Assembly (NCBI RefSeq): GCF_019464495.1
Contig: NZ_CP080492.1
Coordinates: 682,001 to 746,000 of the forward strand
Direction: 5' to 3'
Source of the DNA: Leucobacter luti
GTDB taxonomy: Bacteria; Actinomycetota; Actinomycetes; Actinomycetales; Microbacteriaceae
Length of the DNA stretch: 64,000 nt
Below the pieces are notes generated by a model, which had not been told where the DNA came from, ran no database searches, and saw nothing but the letters and a program-made list of their open reading frames with translations. Numbering within the stretch: the first letter of the stretch is position 1; the number at the start of each line of letters is the position of its first letter. Shown piece by piece: positions 42,630 to 54,687 of this stretch. The translations under genes were made by a program, and so were the position numbers.

Positions 42630-43769
42630 TCACTGATCTGCTACGGAGCAGCGTTCGACGCCGGCGACTTCCTTGCCAGCGACTGTGTCCTCGATCGCCG
42701 CCACCGCCTCACTGAGCGTCGCCACCGGCGCGACGGTGAGCCCGCCGGGGAGACGGGCCGGAAGATCGCCGCAGTTGTCGAGCGGCATGAGGAAGAGATC
42801 GCTCTCGGCACGTTTCGCGGCCCAGATCTTCTGCTCGAGCCCCCCAATCGCGCCGATGGCCCCCGTGTCGGATACCGTCCCAGTTCCGCTGACGGCTTTT
42901 CCGTCGAGCATCGCCCCCGGGGTGAGCTGATCAATGATGCCGAGCGCGAACATCATGCCTGCACTCGGGCCTCCGATTTCGGAGAGGCTGATGTCTACTT
43001 CGGCCGGAAGCTCGTAGTACGTCGTGATGATGGCGCCGATCAGTGGATCCTTCCCTCCCTCCGGCACAGCGGGGCGCAGCGTAAGGTTCACTTCAGCGTC
43101 GTCTCGGAGCACGGTGATGCGGAGCTCGTGTTCCGCACCCGACTCGACGATCGCTGCTCGGAGCTCGGCGAAATCTGCGATGGGTTCTCCGTTCACACGC
43201 TGCAGCACATCACCCTCGCGCAGCACACCATCGGCGGGCCCGTCCGCCGTGACTGCGGCAATGGCGAGTTCTGCGGTAACCGGCTCCCCCAGTTGCCGAA
43301 ATGCGGCGGCGGCGGCCTGCGCCTGCGAGGACTGCATTTGCACAGTGCCCTGCGCCTCCCGGTCTTTGAGCGAGCTACCCTCCGGATAGAAGTCGGTGCG
43401 CGGGGCGATCCGCTGCGACGGGTCGAACAGTGCTGGCACGAGCGAGAGCCAACTCGCCGGACGTTCGGGGCTGCCCACGAGCGAGACTGTGAGCAGGTTG
43501 AGTGCTCCGTCAGTCGGGAACGTTTCGGCGTCCGGGATGGAGATCACTGGCTTCGTCTCGCCCTCGATCTGCACGTCCCCGAGCGTGTTCACGACGGGCC
43601 CAGGCCGCTCGATTGTGTACGGTGACGGAATCACCGCGGCAAGGAGCAGCGCGCACGCCGCAGCAGCGATGAGCAGCGATCCGCGTGACCGGCGTCGAGC
43701 CCGCCCCACCTCGCTCGAATTCTCGACATCTCCGTAGTCGCCCAACTCACTCCCTGGTGTCTTCGGCAT
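42630..43769 (-). CDS. YlbL-type PDZ and Lon-like (S16) protease
   Basis: This is a 379-residue protein anchored by one N-terminal helix (LLIAAAACALLLAAVIP). A PDZ domain has GVLREGDVLQRVNGEPI, and the C-terminal Lon-type domain carries the catalytic Ser in IGGPSAGMMFALGI and Lys in IGAIGGLEQKIWAAK. The related Bacillus YlbL is a membrane protease that degrades a cell-division inhibitor after DNA damage; actinobacterial roles are less known. I chose ATG 43769 (MPKTPGSEL); the upstream frame is Arg-rich and unlikely to be coding. Confidence 0.92.
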   Translation of the reverse strand: MPKTPGSELGDYGDVENSSEVGRARRRSRGSLLIAAAACALLLAAVIPSPYTIERPGPVVNTLGDVQIEGETKPVISIPDAETFPTDGALNLLTVSLVGSPERPASWLSLVPALFDPSQRIAPRTDFYPEGSSLKDREAQGTVQMQSSQAQAAAAAFRQLGEPVTAELAIAAVTADGPADGVLREGDVLQRVNGEPIADFAELRAAIVESGAEHELRITVLRDDAEVNLTLRPAVPEGGKDPLIGAIITTYYELPAEVDISLSEIGGPSAGMMFALGIIDQLTPGAMLDGKAVSGTGTVSDTGAIGAIGGLEQKIWAAKRAESDLFLMPLDNCGDLPARLPGGLTVAPVATLSEAVAAIEDTVAGKEVAGVERCSVADQ

Positions 43770-43882
43770 CAGCCCTGTTCGCACTCGGCGCAATGGAAAT
43801 CGACGAGCGTGCGCCAATCTAGCAGGCAGAACTGACCAGTGTGCCGTAGCGTGGAATGACACGTACGACCGAGGGAGCAGCG

Positions 43883-45283
43883 ATGAGCGCGAACGAGCAG
43901 GAGAGCTCCGACGACCAGGGCCGAAACGACTTCGAGGAGCTGCAACGGATCCTCTCCGAGATGCTTTCCGGCGAGGGCGGCAGTGCGGCACTCGACCCGG
44001 CGGAGTTCGCGAAAGTCGCCGGGATCCCCGTCGATCCTCAGACACTGCAGGGGTTGTTCTCGACCTTGCAAGGCGCCATGCACAACCCCACTGAGGACAT
44101 CGACTGGTCGGTGACGAGGCGCACCGCGATTGAGGTGGCCTCGGACGGCAGCGCCGCGGTGGATCCCGCGCCCGCGATGCGGGCGTTTCCTGTCGCGACG
44201 CTGTGGCTCGATGAGGTCACCGACATCGGCGCAACCCCGGACGCCCCGCGCACGCTCAGCCGTATTGAGTGGGTGCAGCAGACCGTCGACACGTGGGTCG
44301 GCCTCGCCGAGCCCGTCGCCGATTCCATTACCGGGGCGCTGATGCACGCTCTGCAAACGCAGATGCCGGAAGAGCTCAGCAGCGCGCTCCAGGGTGCCGC
44401 CCCGATGCTCAAGAGTGTCGGCGGCGCACTCTTCGCGGTGCAGCTCGGCACGATCATCGGCAAACTGTCTGGCGAAGTTGTTTCCGCTGGCGACATTGGA
44501 ATTCCGCTGCTTTCGGGGCCGGGCCGAGAGGGTGGTGCGCTTCTTCCCAGCGGCGCAGCCGCCTTCGCTGAGGGGCTCGACCAGGACCCGGAAGCCGTGA
44601 CACTCTACCTCGCCGTTCGCGAACTCGCGCATGCACGGCTGTTCCGACACGCGAAGTGGCTCAGGCTGCATCTGCTCTCGGCGATCACCGACTACTCGCG
44701 AGGGATCCGGATCGACACTGATCGCATTGAAGATCTCGCACGGGATCTCGATCCTGCGCACCCCGAGCAGATTCAGGAACTGATCACGAACGGCGCGCTG
44801 ATCCCGCCGAAAACTGAGGCGCAGGAGGCTGCGCACGCGAGGCTCGAGACGATGCTCGCGTTGATCGAGGGCTGGGTCGACGTGGTCACCGCGGACGCCG
44901 CGAAGCGGATCCCTGGCGCAGATGCCATCGCTGAGATGGTTCGCCGACGTCGCGCAACCGGCGGCCCGGCCGAGCACGCATTTGCCGCTCTCGCCGGCCT
45001 CGAACTTCGTCCGCGCCGGCTTCGCGAGGCCGCGGCACTGTGGCGACTCATCGCCGAGCGGAGTGACGTCGCCACACGAGACGGCTTGTGGGCGCACCCC
45101 GATCTCCTGCCAACGTCCGAAGAGCTCGACGACCCGACGCTGGTGCTCACTCGACTCGGATTGGTTGAGGCGGCGGTGGACGCCCAGGCCGACGATTTTG
45201 ACGCAGCACTCGCGCAGCTCCTCGACGGCGAATTGCCCCCGCACGAGGGCGGCGAAGACGGGGAGACGCCCCGCACTCCGTAG
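43883..45283 (+). CDS. DUF2342-type zinc-dependent metalloprotease-like protein
   Basis: This protein of about 466 residues (ATG 43883, preceded by GGGAG; ATG 43856 is in frame) belongs to the F420-biosynthesis-associated/DUF2342 family: RIEWVQQTVDTWVGLAEPV, the Gly/Pro-rich SAGDIGIPLLSG, and VRELAHARLFRHAKWL at the place of the metallopeptidase helix. The canonical HExxH is replaced by RELAH, as in many members, so catalysis is uncertain. A second conserved region has WVDVVTADAAKRIPGADAIAEMVRRRR. The gene is divergent from the YlbL-like gene, matching the Rv3194c/Rv3195 arrangement. Confidence 0.88.
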   Translation: MSANEQESSDDQGRNDFEELQRILSEMLSGEGGSAALDPAEFAKVAGIPVDPQTLQGLFSTLQGAMHNPTEDIDWSVTRRTAIEVASDGSAAVDPAPAMRAFPVATLWLDEVTDIGATPDAPRTLSRIEWVQQTVDTWVGLAEPVADSITGALMHALQTQMPEELSSALQGAAPMLKSVGGALFAVQLGTIIGKLSGEVVSAGDIGIPLLSGPGREGGALLPSGAAAFAEGLDQDPEAVTLYLAVRELAHARLFRHAKWLRLHLLSAITDYSRGIRIDTDRIEDLARDLDPAHPEQIQELITNGALIPPKTEAQEAAHARLETMLALIEGWVDVVTADAAKRIPGADAIAEMVRRRRATGGPAEHAFAALAGLELRPRRLREAAALWRLIAERSDVATRDGLWAHPDLLPTSEELDDPTLVLTRLGLVEAAVDAQADDFDAALAQLLDGELPPHEGGEDGETPRTP

Positions 45284-45424
45284 TTCGCTGCCCGTGGTGG
45301 CGCGTTCTGCGAATCGCGCTTCCTCACTTCGCTCACAGCCCCGGGTTTTTTGGCTATTGCCGCCCGGGGTTGTTTGCTTGTGGATGACGCGCTCGGCCTG
45401 TGGTTTTCGCTCACACTTGCTGAC

Positions 45425-46384
45425 ATGACCCCGCACGTCTCTGAGACAGCACCCCCGACCGCCACCGAATCGTGGCTGCGGCTGCGGCCAGGGCTCCCCG
45501 TGTGTTGGGAGACCACCGAGCTTCTGCGCGTAGGGTTCGACCGCGCAGTCGCTCGCGTCGTCGATCCAACGCCGAGTCAGCAGCGACTCATTGGCAGACT
45601 CGTCGAGGGGTTTCCCGTATCTGACCTCACGGATCACGCACGCGCCGTTGGCGCGACGAAACAGCAGACACACGCGTTGCTTGCGGCGCTCGGACCCGCA
45701 CTGGAGTCCGTACAGGATTACATGCCCGGCCCCGCGATGGACTCCGCAGTGGATACTGAGGCCACGCCGAATGCCGGACCGGGTGCGGCCGGAAGCACAC
45801 CCCGCACTCACCCGCCACGAGGATTTCCGATCCGGACCCAGATGAGCGACGGAGCTCGGCGCCTGCCCGGGCTCAGCGGCACGCTCTCCGGTTCCGGCCT
45901 CTGCGACTTTGCGAAGGGCACGCAGCCACCAGAGCTTGTCATCTATGCCGAACGGTTTGTCGAACCACTCGAGCGGGCACAGACCTGGCTCATGGCTGGT
46001 ACACCGCATCTCCGCATCCGATTCACGGACACCTCGCTCATTGTCGGGCCCCTCGTCATTCCGCCGGGGGCACCGTGTCAGAGCTGTGCAACGCTCGCGG
46101 TCCTAGAACGGGACAGCGCGGTTCCCGTCATCGCAGCTCAGCTCATTGGCACGAGACCCGCCAGCGAGACCCACCTGGTCAGCATTGTTGCGGCGGCGAC
46201 AGCCACTGAACTGATCGTCGCCTGGCGCCGCGGGGATCCCTATCCGCACCACACCGAACTGACCTTTCCAGTCGCTGCCGGCCGGGTGGTGGGCTGGCCG
46301 GCCACGCACGCAGTCCACCCGCACCGGGAGTGCGCGTGCTGGCTCCTGCCACAAGGACCGCCGGCCCCTGTGGCAGCGCGCTAG
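45425..46384 (+). CDS. Cyclodehydratase-like / ThiF-related hypothetical protein
   Basis: This is a 319-residue protein. The N-terminal part resembles a winged-helix module (RLIGRLVEGFPVSDLTDHARAVGATKQQTHALL); the C-terminal part has IVGPLVIPPGAPCQSCATL and a terminal CACWLL. That CxxC plus CxC cysteine arrangement is seen in TOMM cyclodehydratase/ThiF-like proteins. The classic ATP-binding Gly-rich motif is absent, so it is likely a diverged non-catalytic relative. It follows the DUF2342-type gene and its stop overlaps that of the convergent helicase gene. It corresponds in position to Rv3196. Confidence 0.65.
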   Translation: MTPHVSETAPPTATESWLRLRPGLPVCWETTELLRVGFDRAVARVVDPTPSQQRLIGRLVEGFPVSDLTDHARAVGATKQQTHALLAALGPALESVQDYMPGPAMDSAVDTEATPNAGPGAAGSTPRTHPPRGFPIRTQMSDGARRLPGLSGTLSGSGLCDFAKGTQPPELVIYAERFVEPLERAQTWLMAGTPHLRIRFTDTSLIVGPLVIPPGAPCQSCATLAVLERDSAVPVIAAQLIGTRPASETHLVSIVAAATATELIVAWRRGDPYPHHTELTFPVAAGRVVGWPATHAVHPHRECACWLLPQGPPAPVAAR

Positions 46385-48170
46385 ATGAGACCGGACTCTC
46401 CCACGAAGCGTGACGGTTGCCGGTTCGCACGCGTACCGCCTGCGACGCCGGAGAGCCGCAGCATATCCCTCGCCCGCGTGAAGGCGACATAGGCAAGCCT
46501 GCGCTCCTCGTCAATGCTGGCCTCGTCAACGGCGTGGACAATCGGAAACTGCCCCTCGTTGAGCCCTGCCACGTGCACGAGCGACCATTCCAGCCCCTTC
46601 GCAGCGTGCACCGCGCTCAGCGTGACGGCATCTACTGTCGGTTCATGCTGTGTGCGTTGTCGCGCGAGCAGTTCTTCGCTGAACTCCCTGATACCGGCTC
46701 CGGGCGGCATCTCGTCGACGAGGGAAAGCAGCGAGCTCAGGGCTTCCCACTTGTCGCGTTCTGCAGCACCCTCCGGAGGTCGAGTTGACCAGCCGCCCGC
46801 GCGAAGCGCGTCGCTCACGATCTGGAACAGTGGGCGGTCGTGGGCCACCTTTGCTTCTCCACGGATCAGCATTACGGCCTGACGCACATCTGCCCGTTCG
46901 AAAAAACGCTGAGCACCGTGCACTCGCACGCCAACGCCACGCTTACGCAGGGCATCTTCGAACCTGGCCGACTGGGCATTGGTGCGATACAACACGGCGA
47001 TCTCGGAAGCCGGGGTGCCCGTCTGGATCGCGGCCGCAATCGAGCCCGCGACGGCCTGCGCTTCGTCGCCCTCGCTCGCGAACCATTCGAAAGTGGGTGC
47101 AGCTGGCCCCGTCTGGGTCGGAGGCTTCGCCCCGGGCCTGGCCTGGCGTTTGGCCAGGGGGTGGCCGAGGTGAGCGGCGCCCCGACTTCCGGTGCCGGAT
47201 CCTGCGTGGCACGCATTGCCGTCAGCGTCAGCGCACCTGGCCGATCCCGCATCAACCGGTTTGCCATCCGCACGATCGGCTCCACGGAGCGATAGTTGCG
47301 TTCCAATCGCACCTGACGCGCGTTGGGGTGTTCCACACCGAACCGCAAGAGATAGGAGCTCGATGCACCGGCGAAGGAGTAGATCGTCTGACTCGCGTCG
47401 CCGACGACACAGACATCATCGCGATCCCCCAGCCACACCTTGAGCAGTGCGTGCTGCAGTGGCGAAACGTCCTGATACTCGTCGACAGTGAAGAAGCGGT
47501 AGCGCTCCCGCACTTGCAGTGCCACCCGGGGCTCGCTCTCGAGCATGCCCGTGAGTAATACGAGCACGTCTTCAAAATCGATCTGGCGGCGTTCTTCAAG
47601 CAGCCCGGCGTAGCGAGTGTGCAGATCAATCAACTGCTCGGGCGTCAGGCCTGTGGGGATCGGTCGCTGGTCAATACGGGCCGCGTAGTCATCGATGCTC
47701 AACATCGACGTCTTTCGCCACTCGATCTCGGCGGCCAGATCACGCAGGGCTTCCCCGCCGAGCCGCATGCCGGCTGCCTCGACGGTCTGCGAGAGCGCAG
47801 CAACCTTCCCTGGCAGAATCTGCGGCGCACTCCCGCCGATTACATCGGGCCAGAAATGACCGAGTTGCGACAGGGCGGCGCCATGGAACGTCTGCGCACG
47901 CACGCCGTCAGCGCCAAGAGCACGGAGCCGCCCCTGGAGTTCTCCTGCAGCCTTGCGGGTAAAGGTCACCGCGAGTACGCGCTCCGGGGCGTAGACCCCT
48001 GTGCGCACACCGTAGGCGATCCGGTGCGTGATGGCCCGGGTCTTGCCGGTTCCTGCCCCGGCGAGGACGGAGATCGGGCCACGAAGATGCTCTGCAATCA
48101 GTCGCTGTTCGGGATCGAGCCCGGCCAGGACAAGCTCTGCCTCAGTGGCCACCGGTGTCGCCCTCGGCAA
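46381..48170 (-). pseudogene. UvrD2-like ATP-dependent DNA helicase, apparent frameshift
   Basis: The first frame (ATG 48170) gives motif Ia/I SVLAGAGTGKT, TFTRKAAGEL, DFEDVLVLL, VDEYQDVSPLQ, GDASQTIYSFAGA and LERNYRS, then loses sense after GAPLTS. The adjacent frame continues GHPLAKRQARPGAK, TFEWFASEGDE, VLYRTNAQS, VHAAKGLEW and YVAFTRARDML to the stop at 46381. One missing base near 47160-47172 accounts for it; the repaired protein has 596 residues and lacks the C-terminal HRDC found in mycobacterial UvrD2. This SF1A helicase is essential in mycobacteria, which argues for a sequencing error. It overlaps the 3' end of nudC by 29 bp. Confidence 0.85.
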
Positions 48171-48960
48171 CCCAGCGGTCGATCAACCAGCGCGCGATCG
48201 ACACCGCCGTCGGTAACACGATTCCCGGCTCAGGATGGCGCAGCTGATCACGGGAAAACCACCGCAGCTCAGAGATTTCCTCCGGGTCGGGGCAGAGATC
48301 TTCTGGGTCCGATCCCGCTGCCAACGTGGCGCGGAACCCAAGCATCAGCGAGCGCGGGAAGGGCCAGGGCTGTGAAGTCACATATCGTATGTTGTCGAGC
48401 CGCACCCCAGCTTCCTCAAACACCTCTCGCGCCACAGTCTGCTCCAGCGCTTCACCGGCTTCGACAAAGCCCGCAAGCAAGGAGAAGCGGCCGTCCTCCC
48501 AGAGCGCGTTTGAGCCGAGCAAAATCCGGTCCTCGTGTTCAATGAGCACGATGACCGCTGGATCGGTGCGAGGAAACAGCTCTCCCCCGTGGGTGTCGCG
48601 CCGTCCCCAACCGCCGAGAACGACCTCGGTCGGCTGGCCGTCGCGCGGAGAGAACGCCGCAGCTTCGTGCCAGCGGAGCAGTGCGGAGGCAACCGCGACA
48701 AGCTCGCGCTCGGTGTCTTCCAGCTCGTGGACGGTCGCAAACGGGTGGACCCAGGTAACTGGCGGAACGCCGCTTGCCACGGCTGCGTCCTGCTCAGCGG
48801 CGGCGAACACCGCCGTTCCAGCCATACGTCCGAGGTAGACGTAGCCCGCTGGCGCGTCGGCAGTGGGGGCCGGACGTTCCCCCACTGCGGGACGGAGTGC
48901 AAGCCGCAGCGGCTGCGAGCCCGCAACAACGGGGATCTCGACCCCGCGCATCATCAGCAC
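48142..48960 (-). CDS. nudC: NAD(+) diphosphatase (NudC-like), N-terminus probably frameshifted
   Basis: This Nudix hydrolase cleaves NAD(H) to NMN(H) and AMP. The Nudix box is GX5EX7REVXEEXG (GFVEAGEALEQTVAREVFEE), followed by the NudC-specific SQPWPFPRSLMLGF. In the zinc-ribbon region the usual cysteines are gone (FSPRDGQPT...GGWGRRDTHGG), so no zinc site is expected. The open frame begins at a GTG without ribosome-binding site. A good start (ATG 49067 after GAAGGAGA) lies upstream, in another frame (MIDDRPPLASGALDRDAATR), and one added base near 49005-49020 joins them (308 residues). Confidence 0.85.
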   Translation of the reverse strand: MLMMRGVEIPVVAGSQPLRLALRPAVGERPAPTADAPAGYVYLGRMAGTAVFAAAEQDAAVASGVPPVTWVHPFATVHELEDTERELVAVASALLRWHEAAAFSPRDGQPTEVVLGGWGRRDTHGGELFPRTDPAVIVLIEHEDRILLGSNALWEDGRFSLLAGFVEAGEALEQTVAREVFEEAGVRLDNIRYVTSQPWPFPRSLMLGFRATLAAGSDPEDLCPDPEEISELRWFSRDQLRHPEPGIVLPTAVSIARWLIDRWVAEGDTGGH

Positions 48961-49197
48961 GCGCGTGCCCGGTTCACGCCAGGCGGCGTCGAGCAGTTCG
49001 GGGTTGCTCGGGTCGCCGCGTCACGGTCCAGCGCGCCGCTCGCGAGCGGTGGCCGATCGTCGATCATGGGTTCTCCTTCGTGGTTTCGCTGGCTCGGCGT
49101 TCAGCAGACGGCGTGTCACTCGTTCGCAGCAGCCGGTGTGCCGCGAGGTGCGCGTGGCGTCGCCGCCAGCGCCTCGAGCCTGCATACCCTGATGTAC

Positions 49198-50916
<1,719 letters not shown>

Positions 50917-53900
50917 GTCGCTCGGCAGCGGTAAGCCAGATTGTTTCGAGCTCAGCGAGTGAGCGCGGGGCCCCGCTGCGGAGCTCGATGCCTTCAGCGA
51001 CGTAGAACAGCGACACGTCAATGAGTTCTGGTGAAACTCTTGCCCACTGGGCGTACGCGTGCCGATACAGGTCGAGCTGAAAGAAGCGCGACTCGCGTTC
51101 GGCGTCGGTGCGCGGTGAGCGACCGGATTTCCAATCGACGATCTCCGTCCGCTCAGCACCTCCTCGATCATCGCTCTGCCGGTACACAGCGTCGAGCTTG
51201 CACACGAGCGTGCGACCCGCAAATGGGAGCGTGACTTCGAGTTCGACAGCGATGGGCGCGAGCAGAGCCCAGCGCGATCGCTCAAACTCTTCGATGAGAG
51301 GCCGCAGCTCGGCCTCGTCTCCTCCCCCATCGAGATCAGAAATTGAGGTCCCGAATCCGTCGGCGCTCCGCTGACCCTCAGGAGCGGCCGGCAACTCGGC
51401 ACCCGTCTGAACCTCAACAGCCTCAGCGCCTCCAGCAGCTTCAGCACGTTCAGCAGCCTGCGGAAGTTCGCTGCCCACCTTGGAGTTGCTGTCCGAGGTG
51501 ACCTCCAGGCTGAAGGTCCGCTCGGGCTGGAACAGCTCGCCGTCGAGGGCGTCTTCGAGTCCGGCGAGCGGAAGCGCGGTCCCGATCGCCGTGGTTGCCC
51601 GGCGTTCCACCCACTCGTGAAAGCGGTTGCCGACGCGGGTGCGTCGATACGGCCGCTGCGGTACTGGTCGCAGGCGGAAGCGCTCAGATCGCGTCGGATC
51701 TTCAATGAACTCATGGAACGTCGACGCAGTAATGCGTGCGGGGAGATCCTCCGGCTTACGGATCAACGATTCGCCCGCGAGCGCGGCATTGCGTTCTGCG
51801 AGGAGCAGCGCAACGGTTTCATCAAGCGGGGTCAGTCGCTCGTCACGCGCCTGCGCAGCCTCGTTGCGCTCAACGGTGGCCGCGTCACCCTGAGTATGCC
51901 ATTGAGCGTCCCGATCTTGCCTCCCACCGAGTGTGTCAGCTACGTTACCCGTCGTCGCGTGTGGCGGGCTCTCCCTGTCAACGTCCGATGCATCAGGGCG
52001 CTGCGCCACCGCCAACGCAGTGCGCAACACCTCAGCCGCCGCGAGCACAGCTCCCTCGCGCGCGCCGAGTGGGTGAAGCGGCCACTGCGCAACCAGCTCT
52101 TCAGCCACGCTCGGGTCGGTTTCGTGGGCGCTCTCCTCAGGCAGTCCCGTGATAATTCCAGCTTCGCCCAGCTCTGTGAGGAATACCGAAGGAACGCGTG
52201 CCCGAGTCTGCCCGCCCCAGAACGAGCCGGTCAGCAGGAGCCGATCCGCTGAACGCGTGATCGCGACGTAGGCGAGCCGGCGTTCTTCTTCGGCGTGCCG
52301 CTCTTTCAGCGCTGTCTTGTATTCGGCGATCCGCCCACGGAGTTCATCTTGTGTGTCAGCAATGCGCCAGTTGAGCTCTGGCCGGGCCGCTGCATCGCCG
52401 CGCAATTCGTCAGGGATCTGTCCGGTGCGTAGCCAGCCAGCCCCAGCTCGCGCGGATCCGGGAAATTCTCCAGCGACGAGTCGTGGCACGACCACGAGAT
52501 CCCACTCGAGCCCCTTCGAACCGTGCGCTGTGATGAGGTGCACCGTTCCGGGCACGGGCGCCGCAACGTGCTCTGCGCTTTCGTCAGTTTCAATCGCGCG
52601 CTCGATCCATTCCAGCACCGACGCGAGCGTGCCGCGGGTGTCTATGGCGAGGTAGGAATCAACCAAATCGCCAAACAGATCAAGGTTGGCGTATGCCGCG
52701 GAAGTTCCAGCGTGCTCTCGCTGTTCGTTGGCGTCGAGTTCAATATCGAGCCGAAGCGCCTGCACCGTCGCCCCGATCAGCTCTCCGATGTCTCCGCCGA
52801 CGAGGGTTCTGAGGCTGGCGAGCATTCGGCCGGCCTCACTCAGCCGCTCACGCCCTGCAACGCTGATACTGCGGAGCGCGCGGTGGTCGAGTTCACGCAT
52901 GTGAGCGATCTGGTCGAGCGCGTCGAGCAACGTGAATTGGCGATCCGGGTCTGGGAGCACCTGGTCGGCAACCCGGTCGGCTTCGGAAAGCGGTTGCTGT
53001 GCGAGGTCGCGTTCGCCAAACCAGCGCGCGGCCTCTTTGAGACCTGCAAGATCCGCGACTCCGACACGGAACCGCGGGCCGGCGAGCAGTCTGATGAGTT
53101 CACCACCAGCGTCTGCGTACCAGAGTGCGCGGAGGGTGCACACGACATCGGTCACCTCCGGCGTTGTGAGGAGCCCACCCAGACCGACAATGCGGTTCGG
53201 GACGCCCACATCGCTGAGTGCCGCGGAAAACGCTGCCATGTGTTTGCGCGTGCGGAAGATCACGGCTGCGCTGGGGAGTTCTCCGTGCTCTCGCAGGTGA
53301 GCAACGCGCGCGTCTCGCATCCATTCAGCAACGGCGAGCCGTTCTTCATGCACGGTCTCCGGGTAGGCCCACTCGACGGTGCCGCTGCCAGCGCCGGGCC
53401 GGGCAGTGAGTTTCGGAACGGTGCTTGCCGCTGTTTCGGCAAGCGCTCCGGCAATGGTGTTTGCGGCATCCAGCACTCTGGAAGGATTGCGCCAGCTGGT
53501 GGAAAGTGTGAGCGTCGCCGGGGCTTCGTGCTGCGTTCGCAGTGCGCGCCCTCGAGGTGCGAAATCGGTATGGAAGGAACGCAGCCCCTCGGCAGATGCG
53601 CCACGCCAACCGTAAATCGACTGGTGCGGATCCCCGACTGCCATGACGGACGCACCAGAAAAGATCATCGAGAGGAACCGTGTTTGCCCGACCGAGGTGT
53701 CCTGCACTTCGTCGAGGAGCACTGCGCGGTGTCGCCGGCGCAACGCAGCAATCGCGTCGGGTGAGTGTTCGAGTGCGCGCGTGGCGAGGGCGAGTTGGTC
53801 TGGGAACTCGATGAGACCACGTTCTTCTTTCGCCGCGGCATACTCGCGCGCGAGCCGCGTAATCAGTGGCGTCCCCGTCAGCGCCGCGACTGCGTCGCGC

Positions 53901-54687
53901 ACGGGCGCGTACACTCGACCGCTGGGCTCCGTCCCGAGTTCTTTCTCGTTGTATGGGAGCTGGATGACGCGCCCGAACTCGGACACGACCTGATCGACCC
54001 GATCCAAGGATGTGAGGTTGTCCGCGACCGCGTGATCAATGCTTAGGATGTGTCTGATCAGTTCTGGAATGCGCATGTCGCTCTCGGCAAGCTCACTGTC
54101 AGCGCTACGAATGACGACGTCGCGCGCGAGCCGCCACGCCGTCGCTTCGTCGATGACCGCAGCACCCGGTGCGACCCCCGCGGCGATACCAAATTCTTGG
54201 AGCACTCCAGCGGCGAATGAGTTGTACGTGCTGACCTCTGGAATGTCGAGACCGTCGGCGAGCAGCACGTCGAGCCGCTCGAACGCGCCGAATTCGGCCG
54301 GAGCAAGCGTTCCGCGCTCTGCTGCGTCACGCAGGCGATCGATGAAGACCGCGAGCCGTCCCGTAATGCGCTCCCGCAGTTCGCCGGCAGCCTTGCGGGT
54401 AAAGGTCAGTCCAAGCACCGCGTCCGGGGCCACGAGCTCGTTCGCCACAAGCCACACGACGCGGTTGGCCATCGTCTCAGTCTTGCCGCTGCCAGCTCCA
54501 GCCACCACAAGTGTGCTGCCGCCAAGCGGCTGTTCAATGACGGCTTGCTGCTCCGGTGTGGGAGTGAGAACTGGTGCAGGCGGCACCGCCAGCAACTCGG
54601 CGATTCGCGCCGCAGCGAACACCGGTGGCGTCACTCCTTGTGTCTCACGAGCAGTGCCGGCGTGCTGATCGCTGTCGGGTATGGTGC

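Noticed and set aside
43769..46009. A 746-codon open frame on the minus strand
   Set aside because: Antisense to the DUF2342-type and cyclodehydratase-like genes; composition is Arg/Gly/Cys-rich with no domain.
45425..46384. A TOMM (thiazole/oxazole peptide) biosynthetic cluster around the cyclodehydratase-like gene
   Set aside because: No precursor peptide, YcaO or dehydrogenase gene is nearby; neighbours are helicase, NudC and DUF2342 genes conserved in other actinobacteria.
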